From assembly GCA_022772085.1 (NCBI GenBank), contig JALFBN010000003.1, positions 124,001 to 188,000 of the forward strand: DNA of 64,000 nucleotides. The letters are read 5' to 3'. The notes beneath the pieces are model-generated. The model was not told where the DNA came from. It did not search any database and saw only the letters and a list, made by a program, of their open reading frames with translations. The position numbers were made by a program, and so were the translations under genes. The stretch is from Porphyromonas sp. Lineage in GTDB: Bacteria > Bacteroidota > Bacteroidia > Bacteroidales > Porphyromonadaceae. Shown here piece after piece: positions 50,123 through 61,147 of the stretch; position 1 is the first letter of the stretch, and the number at the start of each line of letters is the position of its first letter.

Positions 50123-51958
50123 TTACTCCTTATACATCGCCTCAATTTGCTCTTGATAGTGTTGGTAGATTACCTTACGGCGCAACTTGAGTGAGGGGGT
50201 GATCTCATTTCGCTCCATGCTAAATGGTTCGGCAATGAGAGTAATACGTTTGATCTTTTCGAATGCAGCAAGTCCGGCCTGTAGTTCTTCAATTTGAGCC
50301 ATTGCTATTTGGATCACTGTGGGGATAAGGGCAATCTGATGGAAGTTCATGGGATCTCCAATGATACACCCTCGCTCTTTAGCCATAGAAATCATGAGCC
50401 CCCAATTGGGATAAATCAGTGCAGAAACGAACTTATACCCATCCGCTACCACGGCGACTTGCTCAAAAAGCCGATGAGCCGTGAGTAGATTTTCGATCTG
50501 TTGGGGAGCAATATATTTCCCATTAGCTGTTTTGTACAGATCTTTCAGACGTTCCGTAAAGAATAGCGTACGCCCCTCCAGTCGCCCGGCATCTCCCGTA
50601 CGGAACCATCCATCCTCTGTAAAAGCCTCAGCATTGGCTTGGTCATTGTAGTAGTATCCGGGAGTAATGGTTTCTCCTCGTAGTTGGATCTCCTGGGTAT
50701 CGGGAGCTATACGCACCTCGACTCCCTCAAAGACCTCTCCGATAGAGGATAGCTCAAACCCTCGCATGGGATAAGCAGAAACAGTAGCACAACTTTCCGA
50801 CAAACCATAACCGATAATAATAGGAATATCCACCGCATTGAGGAACTCATTAATCGGCTCACTCAGCAATGACCCCGCCGTGGGGAAGAAACGTCCGTTT
50901 TGCAATCCCGTGGCGCGCTTTAGCAGATAGTAGACCGTATGCTTATAAATCCAGTGCTCCACACTAAGGAGCACCGGGGGTGTCTTATATTTATTCCAAT
51001 AATCGAGTTTGTAACGCCGCCCCACCTTGATCGCTCGCCTAAAGAGGCTGGCAATCGGGGCTAGTGACTCGTCAATATGAGCCATCACCCCTTGGTACAC
51101 TTTTTCCCAATAACGAGGTACATTGCACATCAGCGTTGGCTTGATCTGAGGCATAAGCTCTTGTATGCGCTTCGGATTGGTGACAATAGCGACACGAACT
51201 CCTAAAGACCAACAAACGTAGACCCACGCCTTCTCGAATATGTGGCTTAATGGTAAGAAGTTCACCGAAGTATCCGTAGGTCCAATGCTCGGATAAACTT
51301 CGTGGTGGCGTTTTACCTGCTCCACAAAAGCCTGATGCAATACTTGCACCCCCTTGGGTTCGCCTGTCGTGCCACTCGTATAGATCAGTACAGCAAGGTC
51401 TTCCCGTCGAGCTTCACTCATACGAATCTTCACCTTCGTTTCACTAGGCATAGAATCTCCAATGCGAATAAATTCGTCATAATAGATCGAAGTATTATCG
51501 TCGAATTGCCGTACCACAGCACGATCGTATATGATAATGCGTTCGATCTGTCCACGTTCTCGCTGTACTTGATATGCATTATTGTATTGGTATTGCTCCC
51601 CCACAAATATGACTTTGATTCCGGCACTGCATACTATGAAATGTACTTGATCAGGCGAACAGGTCGAGTAGAAAGGCACTGATACGCCTCGCAAAGCAAA
51701 AATACCCAATTCCGTATAGAGGTATTCACTCTTATTGGGACTGTAAATTCCAATGCAATCACCCGGCTCAAGCCCTAGCTGTGCAAGTCCCTTAGCCGCC
51801 TGCATACAGTTTTGAGCAACGGCTTCTCCGGTAAGCCATTCCCACGTTTGCGTTTTGGGATTTAGCTGTTTAAGGATGCGATGACTGCGAAAAGTGGTCT
51901 CCAACCTTCCAATTATTTGGGAAAGATGTGAGAGATGTAGATCTTGTGATTCCATCAT
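50123..51958 (-). CDS. AMP-dependent synthetase / long-chain fatty acid--CoA ligase
   Basis: 611 aa; AVLIYTSGTTGEPKGVQVLH, FLPLSHIFEKAW, GYGLSESCATV, GWFRTGDAGRLEG. Confidence 0.9.
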   Translation of the reverse strand: MMESQDLHLSHLSQIIGRLETTFRSHRILKQLNPKTQTWEWLTGEAVAQNCMQAAKGLAQLGLEPGDCIGIYSPNKSEYLYTELGIFALRGVSVPFYSTCSPDQVHFIVCSAGIKVIFVGEQYQYNNAYQVQRERGQIERIIIYDRAVVRQFDDNTSIYYDEFIRIGDSMPSETKVKIRMSEARREDLAVLIYTSGTTGEPKGVQVLHQAFVEQVKRHHEVYPSIGPTDTSVNFLPLSHIFEKAWVYVCWSLGVRVAIVTNPKRIQELMPQIKPTLMCNVPRYWEKVYQGVMAHIDESLAPIASLFRRAIKVGRRYKLDYWNKYKTPPVLLSVEHWIYKHTVYYLLKRATGLQNGRFFPTAGSLLSEPINEFLNAVDIPIIIGYGLSESCATVSAYPMRGFELSSIGEVFEGVEVRIAPDTQEIQLRGETITPGYYYNDQANAEAFTEDGWFRTGDAGRLEGRTLFFTERLKDLYKTANGKYIAPQQIENLLTAHRLFEQVAVVADGYKFVSALIYPNWGLMISMAKERGCIIGDPMNFHQIALIPTVIQIAMAQIEELQAGLAAFEKIKRITLIAEPFSMERNEITPSLKLRRKVIYQHYQEQIEAMYKE

Positions 51959-52432
51959 TTCTTCTTTTTTGGGGATCTATTTAGAGCTTATACTTAGTGG
52001 CTCTCAGCGCAAAAGTACCTATTTTAGGGGAGATCTCCTCCTTTCAGACCTCAAGTCCATCCCCACCTCTTCGGGAATTAAGCTATACTAAGGCAATACC
52101 CTGCTCCGCAAGCTTAATACAAAGTAGTGCCGTGAAACACAAAAAAGTCCGCCCTTCACTTTTTTTGCTCTTGGGCTCGACTTCTTCGTTTCACAGGCAA
52201 AAATAAAAATGAATCTACCTTGCAATTTTTAGATCAATAACTATCCTCCTCTACTGAGCCAGGTTGCCCACAAGGATAAGAGTCTTTTAAAGACACTTTG
52301 TCGTTGGCATAGTATTTGTATGAGGGTTTTGTAGCGCTGTGATCTATCGGATCAAAAGCGAAAAAAATGCTAGGGATCGTGCCTCCTCTCTATGCAAATA
52401 GAGAAGATCCACCCCACTGATATATAAGAGGA

Positions 52433-54592
52433 ATGATGAACAATAACAACAATAAAGGCTACGCTTGGCAAAAGCCACTGGCATCCGAAGAAAAGGATTT
52501 TATGGTGCTTGATGGACTCAGTCAAGAGGACTTCCAAGATAAGGAACCCGGCATAAACGGCTCGGGCAACTCCAACAAACAGGAGGATAAAAACCTCAAG
52601 ACGCTCAATTCGTTTGGGATCAACCTGACCCAAAAGGCCGCTAATGGAGAACTCGATCCTATGATCGGTCGAGACAAAGAGGTAGAGCGATTGATCCAAA
52701 TCTTATGTCGTCTGAAAAAAAACAATCCTGTACTCATCGGAGAGCCCGGTGTAGGTAAAAGTGCCATCGTAGAGGGTCTTGCTCAACGAATCCACGAAAA
52801 AAAAACACCCAAGATCCTACACGACAAAAGTATTTATGCCCTTGATACCGCCCTATTGGTATCGGGAACAAAGTATCGCGGGCAGTTCGAAGAGCGCCTA
52901 ACCTCCCTCATGAAAGAACTAAAAAGCCATCCCAACATCATCCTGTTTATTGATGAGATCCACAGTATCATAGGGACAGGCTCTGCTGAAGGATCTATGG
53001 ATATGGCGAACATCCTAAAGCCTGCTCTATCTCGAGGGGAGATCCGTTGCATCGGAGCAACTACCCTATCAGAGTACAGCAAAAGTATTGAAAAGGATGG
53101 GGCATTAGAACGTCGTTTCCAAAAGATCATCGTAAACCCGACAACACCCGAGGAGACTCTAGAAATCCTCAAACAGACCAAAAGAGTCTACGAAAAATAT
53201 CATGGCGTACACTACACAGACGATGCCATTCAATCCATTGTAGACTTAACCGAACGCTACATCTCAGATCGCTTCTTCCCCGACAAAGCCATTGACGTAA
53301 TGGACGAGGCCGGAGCTAAAATGAATGCACTGGGCAAAGAAGCATCCAAAGCCCTCATGGAGTTGGAAAGCATCTTGCAACTTTATAGCAGAAGGCGCAT
53401 GGAGGCGGTTAAGGAATCCAACTACGAGTTGGCAGCCTCTTGGAGAGAAAAGGAGCGGGAGGTCGCACAGCAAATCAATGAGCTTACCGAAAAGGAGGGG
53501 CAAGAAAACAAAAACTTGGCCATCACGGTAGATCATATCGCAGAAGTTGTCGCGCTTATGACAGGGGTCCCCGCAGAACGTATTGCAAAAGCAGAAACGG
53601 AGCGACTCCGATCTCTCAAAGAAAAACTTAATCACATTGTTATTGGTCAAGAAGAGGCTATTGATAAGGTTGTTCGTGCCATTCAGCGAAACCGCCTCGG
53701 ACTACGAAACGAAAAACGCCCCATCGGGAGTTTCCTCTTCCTCGGGTCTACGGGTATCGGTAAAACCTTTTTGGCCAAAAAGCTCGCCGAACAACTATTT
53801 GGAGACGAAGAGGCTCTGATCCGTGTGGATATGAGCGAGTACTCTGAAAAGTTCACCGCTTCACGCTTGGTAGGAGCCCCTCCGGGATATGTAGGATACG
53901 AAGAAGGTGGTCAATTGACCGAAAAAGTACGGCGCAAACCCTACTCCGTTGTACTTTTAGACGAGATCGAAAAAGCCCATCCTGAAATATTCAATATGCT
54001 ACTGCAAATGCTTGACGATGGCGTTTTGACCGATAGTTTGGGACGCAAAGTAGACTTCAAAAATACCGTGATTATTATGACCGGTAACGTAGGAAGTCGT
54101 CGAGTTACAGAGTTCCGATCGGCCTTGGGATTCCGTGCGGAATCAGAGCAGTCTCTAGAAGAGACCGATTCGTACACGCAAGGAGTCATAGACAAGGAAC
54201 TCAAACGTACCTTCAGTCCTGAGTTCCTCAACCGTTTGGATGCAGTTATCCACTTTTCTCACCTCAGCGAAGAGGCTCTGCTCCAAATCGTGAAAAATGA
54301 ACTTCAAGTTATCCAAAAACGAGTAGAACGAGAGGGATACCGCTTTGAACTTACCCTCGAAGCACAATCATGGTTGGCGAAGAAAGGCTTTGATCCGCTC
54401 TACGGTGTGCGCCCGCTCAAGCGACTTTTACAAACAGAGATAGAAGATCGTTTTACCGATCTGATCCTAGAGGGTAGCCTCCGGTCGGGTGATATTGTAT
54501 TATTCGACCTTGAGGAGGAGCACCTCACAACGGAGATCCAATCTCAAGAGAGCCAGCCTTGCGAACTAGCACTTCAGGAATCTGAAGGATAA
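52433..54592 (+). CDS. ClpC-type AAA+ ATPase lacking the N-terminal Clp repeat domain
   Basis: 719 aa; two Walker A (GEPGVGKSA, GSTGIGKTF), UVR-like linker, D2 loop ALGF; D1 begins only ~60 aa from the N-terminus. Confidence 0.88.
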   Translation: MMNNNNNKGYAWQKPLASEEKDFMVLDGLSQEDFQDKEPGINGSGNSNKQEDKNLKTLNSFGINLTQKAANGELDPMIGRDKEVERLIQILCRLKKNNPVLIGEPGVGKSAIVEGLAQRIHEKKTPKILHDKSIYALDTALLVSGTKYRGQFEERLTSLMKELKSHPNIILFIDEIHSIIGTGSAEGSMDMANILKPALSRGEIRCIGATTLSEYSKSIEKDGALERRFQKIIVNPTTPEETLEILKQTKRVYEKYHGVHYTDDAIQSIVDLTERYISDRFFPDKAIDVMDEAGAKMNALGKEASKALMELESILQLYSRRRMEAVKESNYELAASWREKEREVAQQINELTEKEGQENKNLAITVDHIAEVVALMTGVPAERIAKAETERLRSLKEKLNHIVIGQEEAIDKVVRAIQRNRLGLRNEKRPIGSFLFLGSTGIGKTFLAKKLAEQLFGDEEALIRVDMSEYSEKFTASRLVGAPPGYVGYEEGGQLTEKVRRKPYSVVLLDEIEKAHPEIFNMLLQMLDDGVLTDSLGRKVDFKNTVIIMTGNVGSRRVTEFRSALGFRAESEQSLEETDSYTQGVIDKELKRTFSPEFLNRLDAVIHFSHLSEEALLQIVKNELQVIQKRVEREGYRFELTLEAQSWLAKKGFDPLYGVRPLKRLLQTEIEDRFTDLILEGSLRSGDIVLFDLEEEHLTTEIQSQESQPCELALQESEG

Positions 54593-54642
54593 ATCAAAAG
54601 AAAGAACATCCATAGTACACGACTAATTGATATAATTCTATA

Positions 54643-56712
54643 ATGGCACAAACTGGAAAAATTGGGGTAACAAGCGAAAATATATTCCCCATCATTAAGA
54701 AGTTTCTCTATAGCGAACATGATATTTTCCTTAGAGAATTGGTATCTAATGCCGTAGATGCCACTAGCAAACTCAAAACCATTGCACGCAACGATAGCTC
54801 TGTAGGAGATCTGGGTGAGCTATCTGTTCGTATTGATTTGAACAAAGAGGCAAAAACGATCTCGATTACAGACCAAGGAATCGGGATGACTGAAGAAGAG
54901 ATCAATCGCTACATCAACCAAATCGCATTCAGTGGCGCTGAAGAGTTCCTTAAGAAATACGAAGGAAATGATACTACCATCATAGGGCACTTTGGACTCG
55001 GATTCTACTCCGCTTTTATGGTTGCTCACACAGTAGAAATTGATACTCTTTCTTACCAAGCAGGGGCGACGGCCGTTCATTGGTCTTGCGATGGCTCTCC
55101 CGAATACACCCTAACCCCATCCTCCCGCACCGAAAGGGGGACAACTATCACCCTACACGTGGATGAAGAAAGTCTCGATTTCCTCGAAAAAGAAAAACTC
55201 GGAGCTCTTCTTGATAAATACTGCCGATTCCTCCCGATCCCCATTATATTTGGCAAAAAAGAGGAGTGGAAAGATGGCAAGATGGTACCTACAGATGAGG
55301 ATAATCAAATCAACGAAACAAATCCTCTTTGGATACGTACTCCCAACGATCTTAAGGAAGAAGATTATAAGGAGTTCTATAAAACGCTTTACCCTATTTC
55401 CGACGACCCTCTATTTTGGATCCATCTCAATGTAGATTATCCATTTACACTCAAAGGCATCCTCTACTTCCCCAACATAAAGCCTAATGTAGAACTCCAG
55501 AAAAATAGAATCAAACTTTTCTGCAATCAGGTCTTTGTCACAGATCATGTAGAGGATATTGTTCCCGAATGGCTTACTCTATTAGAAGGGGTTATAGACT
55601 CGCCTGATATTCCTTTGAACGTAAGCCGATCTTATTTGCAGAACGATGCTAATGCACAGAAAATTGCACGACACATCAGCAAAAAGGTATCAGACAAACT
55701 CGCTGAACTCTTCCAAAGTGATCGCAAAGCCTACGAAGAGAAATGGAACTCCATCGGTCTCTTTGTACACTATGGAATGCTCACGGACGAAAAGGCTTAC
55801 GAACGCCTGTTGCCTTCAATGCTATTCCGTGATAGTGAAAACAGACACTTTACGATGGAGGAGTACCGCTCACTTATCGAAAGTGAACAGACGGACAAAG
55901 ACGGGAATCTATGCATACTCTACGCAACCGATACTAACGAACAGTTTCTCCCATTACGTACAGCTACCGGTAGAGGCTATAACGTCTTGATCATGGATGG
56001 ACCTCTTGCGCTTCCCTTCATGAATATGTTGGAGCAAAAGAATGAGAAAATACATTTTGCTCGTGTGGATAGCGATACTTTAGATCGCCTCATCCCTCGC
56101 CAAGAAACGAAAGAGGAAGATATAGATCCAAAGAAAGAAAAACTCCTCAACAAACTATTTTCTGCAGTAGCTCCTCGGGAAGAGGGAAGAACTTACCACG
56201 TGCAAGTGGTTGCTAAAGCAGAAGAAAATCAGTCGGGGTCTCCGGCCGAATTGATTCAGGGAGAATGGATGCGACGCATGAAGGATATGAGCAAATTCCA
56301 ACAAGGAATGGGCTTCTATGGCTCTCTACCTGATAGCTACAACCTTGTGGTGAATGCCTCTCACCCAACAATTCAACATATCTTGGAACAGATTGATCAG
56401 ACTGACAGCGAACATCTTCTTTCAATACAAACCACTTTGGAGCAATTGGAGGCTGAGAGGGCAGAAGTGGTCAAGGAAATTGGAGATAAGCCCGAAGACG
56501 AAGTAAGCCAAGAAGTAAAAGATCGTAGAAGTGAGCTTACCAAAAAGATTGATAGCAATAAAGAGTTGTTTGAAAATTTGATAGAATCAATTGCCAAAGG
56601 CAATGTGCGATTGATGCAACTTTGGGATCTAGCATTGCTCAGTAGAGGCTTGCTCATCGGAGAGCGACTCCACGAATTTATGAATCGTATGTACTCTAGT
56701 ATGCAAGAGTAA
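54643..56712 (+). CDS. htpG: molecular chaperone HtpG (Hsp90)
   Basis: 689 aa; IFLRELVSNAVDATSKL, IGHFGLGFYSAFMVA, GVIDSPDIPLNVSRSYLQ. Confidence 0.97.
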   Translation: MAQTGKIGVTSENIFPIIKKFLYSEHDIFLRELVSNAVDATSKLKTIARNDSSVGDLGELSVRIDLNKEAKTISITDQGIGMTEEEINRYINQIAFSGAEEFLKKYEGNDTTIIGHFGLGFYSAFMVAHTVEIDTLSYQAGATAVHWSCDGSPEYTLTPSSRTERGTTITLHVDEESLDFLEKEKLGALLDKYCRFLPIPIIFGKKEEWKDGKMVPTDEDNQINETNPLWIRTPNDLKEEDYKEFYKTLYPISDDPLFWIHLNVDYPFTLKGILYFPNIKPNVELQKNRIKLFCNQVFVTDHVEDIVPEWLTLLEGVIDSPDIPLNVSRSYLQNDANAQKIARHISKKVSDKLAELFQSDRKAYEEKWNSIGLFVHYGMLTDEKAYERLLPSMLFRDSENRHFTMEEYRSLIESEQTDKDGNLCILYATDTNEQFLPLRTATGRGYNVLIMDGPLALPFMNMLEQKNEKIHFARVDSDTLDRLIPRQETKEEDIDPKKEKLLNKLFSAVAPREEGRTYHVQVVAKAEENQSGSPAELIQGEWMRRMKDMSKFQQGMGFYGSLPDSYNLVVNASHPTIQHILEQIDQTDSEHLLSIQTTLEQLEAERAEVVKEIGDKPEDEVSQEVKDRRSELTKKIDSNKELFENLIESIAKGNVRLMQLWDLALLSRGLLIGERLHEFMNRMYSSMQE

Positions 56713-56738
56713 GCAAATATACCTTTAATGACCCACTA

Positions 56739-56775
56739 GGGGCGGCCTGCACTTCAGCGCAATAGGCTGCCCCTT
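56739..56775 (+). terminator. Rho-independent terminator downstream of htpG
   Basis: GGGGCGGCCT-loop-AGGCTGCCCC followed by TTTT. Confidence 0.7.
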
Positions 56776-57185
56776 TTCGTATGCCTCCCCTACTTTTTAG
56801 GATTTAGATTCAAAAGAAGATGGACTCTCTTTTTTGATTTGCAGATTCTATAAGAGGGAATGCGGTAAACAACACTTTTGCGCTATTACCTATCACACTC
56901 CCTCTTCGCAAGACTACATTAGACACTCACTCCATACTTGAATCGGCAACCTACCGGAATACTATAATACTCAGCTATTGCGAAACATATATACTGCGTC
57001 CTAAAAGGAATTGGAACCCTTTACTGGAAGATACTAAAGATGTAAAAGCCTCATCTCGCAAAAAGGAACTAACTTTGTAGCGAGGAATGGTATGCTCATA
57101 CAATGGATAGGGTATCTCTATTTCTCAGGATTAAGAAAACGGAGATTAGTAGTAAAACAAGGAACGTATTATCCTTCGAAAATAT

Positions 57186-58061
57186 ATGTCAAAATCAAAA
57201 CGAAAAAAGTACTCTTTACACACACGCTTCATTGCCATTATCAGTATCGCTTTACCCCTCTTCATCCTAGGTTGGGTGGGCATTGTGGAATCAATCCAAA
57301 AAGGAATGGAACGTGAAATGCGTGAGGGGCTGACCTTTACCATAAACCTAGACAAAGAAATGATCGGAGATAAAGCCCAAAAGCTTTGTGCCCATTTATC
57401 TCAAAATCCATATGTCAAAGAAGCTCACTACATCTCTCCCGAAGAAGCGGCAAAAGAGTTAGAGGCGGAATTGGGAGAGAATCCGGAACTCGTTTTGGGC
57501 TACAATCCGCTACTCCCCTCCATAAAACTACACCTTAAGGCCGAGTATACGCATCCCGATAGCCTCCCCTTAATAGACAAATATATAGCCTCAATTGAGG
57601 GGGTGGATCAACTCTCGTATCGCTCTGACATGTTCAGTATCGTAGATAAGCGCATGGATCGTGTTTCTTATGTTTTGCTGCTCCTAACTGCCCTACTCCT
57701 GCTGATGGCAATCATACAGATAAACAACACGACGCACCTCATGATCTACACGAAACGTTTCCTAATTCGCTCAATGACCCTTATTGGAGCACGTTTCAGT
57801 CTCATTTGTCGCCCATTCTTATTGTATAGTTTGATCAATGGTCTTTGGGGAGGATGTATCGCTATCCTTCTGCTGCTAGGCTCTCTGTGGGGTGCCAACC
57901 ACTATATGGATCAAACTCTTATGCACTACGTTTCTCCTATACATAGTGCAGTTGTTGCAATTATACTACCCCTACTCGGTATGGTTTTGTCCCTGATCAC
58001 AGCACTTTTTGCGACACGTCGTTATATCAAAATGGACGGCAGTAGGATCGTTTTAAGCTAA
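57186..58061 (+). CDS. ftsX: cell division protein FtsX
   Basis: 291 aa; N-terminal TM, VKEAHYISPEEAAKELEAELGE, C-terminal multi-TM permease. Confidence 0.88.
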   Translation: MSKSKRKKYSLHTRFIAIISIALPLFILGWVGIVESIQKGMEREMREGLTFTINLDKEMIGDKAQKLCAHLSQNPYVKEAHYISPEEAAKELEAELGENPELVLGYNPLLPSIKLHLKAEYTHPDSLPLIDKYIASIEGVDQLSYRSDMFSIVDKRMDRVSYVLLLLTALLLLMAIIQINNTTHLMIYTKRFLIRSMTLIGARFSLICRPFLLYSLINGLWGGCIAILLLLGSLWGANHYMDQTLMHYVSPIHSAVVAIILPLLGMVLSLITALFATRRYIKMDGSRIVLS

Positions 58062-58123
58062 ATCCTCAAGCCCTAACTCCAGTATTTATCACTATTGATT
58101 CACTTAGAATAGATAGAATCCAT

Positions 58124-58366
58124 ATGTCTTTTAGTAGAAAGAATTACATCTTGATACTTGTGTCTATCGCATTTATCATCCTTGGTTTCGTTTTAATGAT
58201 GGGCGGAACTCCTATTGACGGTGTTAAATTCAATCCTGAGGTTTTCTCCACTCGTCGGGTTGTTGTAGCACCGGCTGTGTGTCTTATCGGTTTTTTCTTA
58301 ATGATCTATGCTATTATGGCACCCGGCAAGAGTAAAGAACTTAAAAACGAAGATCCAGCAAAGTGA
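58124..58366 (+). CDS. DUF3098 family small membrane protein
   Basis: 80 aa; two TM segments with FVLMMGGTPIDGVKFNPEVFSTRRVVVAPAVCLIGF; between ftsX and uppP. Confidence 0.75.
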   Translation: MSFSRKNYILILVSIAFIILGFVLMMGGTPIDGVKFNPEVFSTRRVVVAPAVCLIGFFLMIYAIMAPGKSKELKNEDPAK

Positions 58367-59208
58367 GCATCTTAGAGACTATTATACTAGCTATTGTAGA
58401 GGGGCTTACCGAGTTTCTCCCTATATCTTCTACGGGACATATGATACTTGCCCAAGGAGTGATGGGAATGCAGAGTTCGGATTACAGCAAGGCCTTTACA
58501 GTCATGATACAACTTGGTGCGATCCTTTCGGTTGTTGTACTGTATTGGCGTCGCTTTTTTATACCAGGGTTACAGCAAGATGGCAGAGACCATAGCCATG
58601 CCCCACAACGTTGGAAGGAGTTTTTCCTATTCTACTTAAAATTGGTTGTTGGATGCATCCCAGCCGGCATTTTAGGGCTTTTGTTCGAGAAGCAAATCGA
58701 TGCTCTTTTGGATAGCGTTTTGGTAGTAGCGATCATGTTGCTTCTCGGAGGGATTCTCATGGTGTTCGTTGACCGTCTTTTTAGTGAGTCCCGATCTTCC
58801 AAAATCTCGTTTCAGAACGCTTTTTTCGTTGGACTATTCCAATGCATTGCCATGATTCCCGGGGTCTCTCGTTCGATGGCCACTATCGTAGGCGGACAGC
58901 AACAAGGTCTAAGTCGTAAAACGGCAGCCGAATTTTCGTTTTTCCTTGCCATCCCCACCATGCTGGGGGCAACACTCCTAAAAGCATACAAACTCTTCAA
59001 AGAATTTGGGATTTCCATTTTTGTGGACAATTGGAAAAGCCTACTAGTCGGCAATGTGATCGCCTTTGTTGTTGCCCTCCTAGCCATTCAATTCTTCATC
59101 GGATTTTTGACCCGTTATGGCTTCAAATACTTTGGATATTACCGCATCATTGTGGGAGCAGTAATACTTCTACTCTTGGCATTCGGTGTTGAACTATCCA
59201 TCGCATAA
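58363..59208 (+). CDS. uppP: undecaprenyl-diphosphatase
   Basis: 281 aa, GTG start overlapping the upstream gene by 4 bp; AIVEGLTEFLPISSTGHMIL, MIPGVSRSMATIVGG. Confidence 0.95.
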   Translation: MSILETIILAIVEGLTEFLPISSTGHMILAQGVMGMQSSDYSKAFTVMIQLGAILSVVVLYWRRFFIPGLQQDGRDHSHAPQRWKEFFLFYLKLVVGCIPAGILGLLFEKQIDALLDSVLVVAIMLLLGGILMVFVDRLFSESRSSKISFQNAFFVGLFQCIAMIPGVSRSMATIVGGQQQGLSRKTAAEFSFFLAIPTMLGATLLKAYKLFKEFGISIFVDNWKSLLVGNVIAFVVALLAIQFFIGFLTRYGFKYFGYYRIIVGAVILLLLAFGVELSIA

Positions 59209-59232
59209 AGGGATTCTTATTCTCGGTAATAG

Positions 59233-60039
59233 ATGAATAAAATAATAGTACATACCCATACAGAGGGTTGTGTTCCCCAAGAACCCTTGACCTTGCGATC
59301 GGGCTGCATCATTGCTGTGGATAAACCACTGGATTGGACCTCTTTTGATGTGGTTAATAGGTTTCGGATCATGGTTAAAAAGGCCATTGGATTACGGAAG
59401 ATAAAGGTAGGTCATACGGGAACGCTTGATCCCAAAGCCACAGGACTTTTATTGCTCTGTACAGGGCGAGCAACCAAACAGATTGAACAGCTGATGTTGG
59501 ACTCTAAAGAGTATGTTGCCACAATTAAATTAGGTGCTACCACCCCATCGTACGACTCTGAGCATGAGGAAAATGCACACTTTACATACGAACATATAAC
59601 ACGTTTGATGGTCGAAGAGGCTTTAAGCGGATTCTTAGGAACAACATTACAAGTTCCTCCCCTATTTTCTGCCGTATCGGTTGGTGGGAAACGTGCCTAC
59701 GATCTCGCAAGACGTGGTAAGGAGTGTAATCTACAAGGTAAGCCCATTACGATAAACGAGCTAGAGATCTTGGACTTTGCCCTACCCTATATCCAAGTAA
59801 GAATCAACTGTGGGAAAGGTACCTATATCCGCTCTTTGGCTCGTGATTTGGGAGAAAAGCTGGGATCCGGAGCTTACCTTACAGCTCTGCGTCGCACACG
59901 ATTAGGAAACGTCCGTGTAGAACAAAGTTTTTCGCTCGAAGATCTCCCTACTTTTTTGTCTCATGCGGAACTGGAGGAAGAGGGCTTTGATCCAATCATT
60001 CCCCTGGAGCCTAGCGACAATACGACAAACTCTCTCTAA
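59233..60039 (+). CDS. truB: tRNA pseudouridine(55) synthase TruB
   Basis: 268 aa; DKPLDWTSFDVVNRFR, KVGHTGTLDPKATGLLLLCTGRATK. Confidence 0.95.
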   Translation: MNKIIVHTHTEGCVPQEPLTLRSGCIIAVDKPLDWTSFDVVNRFRIMVKKAIGLRKIKVGHTGTLDPKATGLLLLCTGRATKQIEQLMLDSKEYVATIKLGATTPSYDSEHEENAHFTYEHITRLMVEEALSGFLGTTLQVPPLFSAVSVGGKRAYDLARRGKECNLQGKPITINELEILDFALPYIQVRINCGKGTYIRSLARDLGEKLGSGAYLTALRRTRLGNVRVEQSFSLEDLPTFLSHAELEEEGFDPIIPLEPSDNTTNSL

Positions 60040-60091
60040 GAGGATCTCCAATCCCCACCTATTTTTTTATAACAATTAGATTAACATAGTA

Positions 60092-61141
60092 ATGAAGCTC
60101 TCAGAATTTCAATTTGAGTTACCGGAAGAATTAATTGCCACCCACCCTGCGGAACATCGTGATGAATCTCGTCTGATGATATTGCATCGCAAAGATGGCT
60201 CCATCGAACATGGGATCTTCAAAGATATTCTCAAGTATTTCGGTAAGGGAGATACATTTGTGTTTAACAATACCAAGGTAATCCCTGCGAGACTTTACGG
60301 AAAAAAAGAAAAGACAAACGCCAAAATCGAGGTATTTTTGCTCCGAGAACTCAATGCTCAGATCAAACTTTGGGATGTACTTGTAGACCCGGCTCGTAAG
60401 ATCCGTATCGGGAATAAACTCTTCTTTGGACCAGATGACGGTCTGATGGCAGAGGTCATAGACAATACAATTAATGGAGGTCGTACCCTACGCTTCCTCT
60501 ATGATGGCAACCACGAAGAGTTCAAATCATTTTTATATGCATTGGGAGAAGCTCCACTACCCAAGTACATGAATAGAGAGGCTACGGAAGAAGACTTGGA
60601 ACGTTTCCAAACGATTTATGCCTCCGAAGAAGGGGCTGTGATTGCTCCAGCTGCCGGACTTCACTTTAGTAGAGAACTCCTTAAACGCCTTGAGATTGCC
60701 GATTGTCGCTTAGCCTATCTAACACTTCATAATGGTTTAGGGAACTTTGAAAATCAAGATATAGAGGATCTCTCCAAACACAAAAAGAACAACGAACAGA
60801 TGTTCATCGGAGCGGAGTGTTGCAATATCACCCACAAAGCAAAAGACGAGGGCAAACACATAGTAGCCGTGGGGACTTCTGTACTTCGTGCACTAGAGAC
60901 TGCCGTAAGTACCGATGGCTATATCAAAGAATTTGAGGGCTGGACGAATAAATACATCTATCCTCCCTACCCTATTGAATTTGTGACTTCGCTCATTACC
61001 AATTTCCATATGCCCCAATCACTTCTTCTGATGAATGCGGCAGCTCTCGCCGGCTATCAGCATATCATGAAAGCCTACGAAGTGGCCATTGAGGAGAAAT
61101 ACCGCTTTGGTGCTTATGGGGATGCCATGCTGATCATCTAA
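60092..61141 (+). CDS. queA: S-adenosylmethionine:tRNA ribosyltransferase-isomerase QueA
   Basis: 349 aa; LIATHPAEHRDESRLMIL, FNNTKVIPARL, VIAPAAGLHFS, NFHMPQSLLLM. Confidence 0.95.
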   Translation: MKLSEFQFELPEELIATHPAEHRDESRLMILHRKDGSIEHGIFKDILKYFGKGDTFVFNNTKVIPARLYGKKEKTNAKIEVFLLRELNAQIKLWDVLVDPARKIRIGNKLFFGPDDGLMAEVIDNTINGGRTLRFLYDGNHEEFKSFLYALGEAPLPKYMNREATEEDLERFQTIYASEEGAVIAPAAGLHFSRELLKRLEIADCRLAYLTLHNGLGNFENQDIEDLSKHKKNNEQMFIGAECCNITHKAKDEGKHIVAVGTSVLRALETAVSTDGYIKEFEGWTNKYIYPPYPIEFVTSLITNFHMPQSLLLMNAAALAGYQHIMKAYEVAIEEKYRFGAYGDAMLII

Positions 61142-61147
61142 CTCTTA

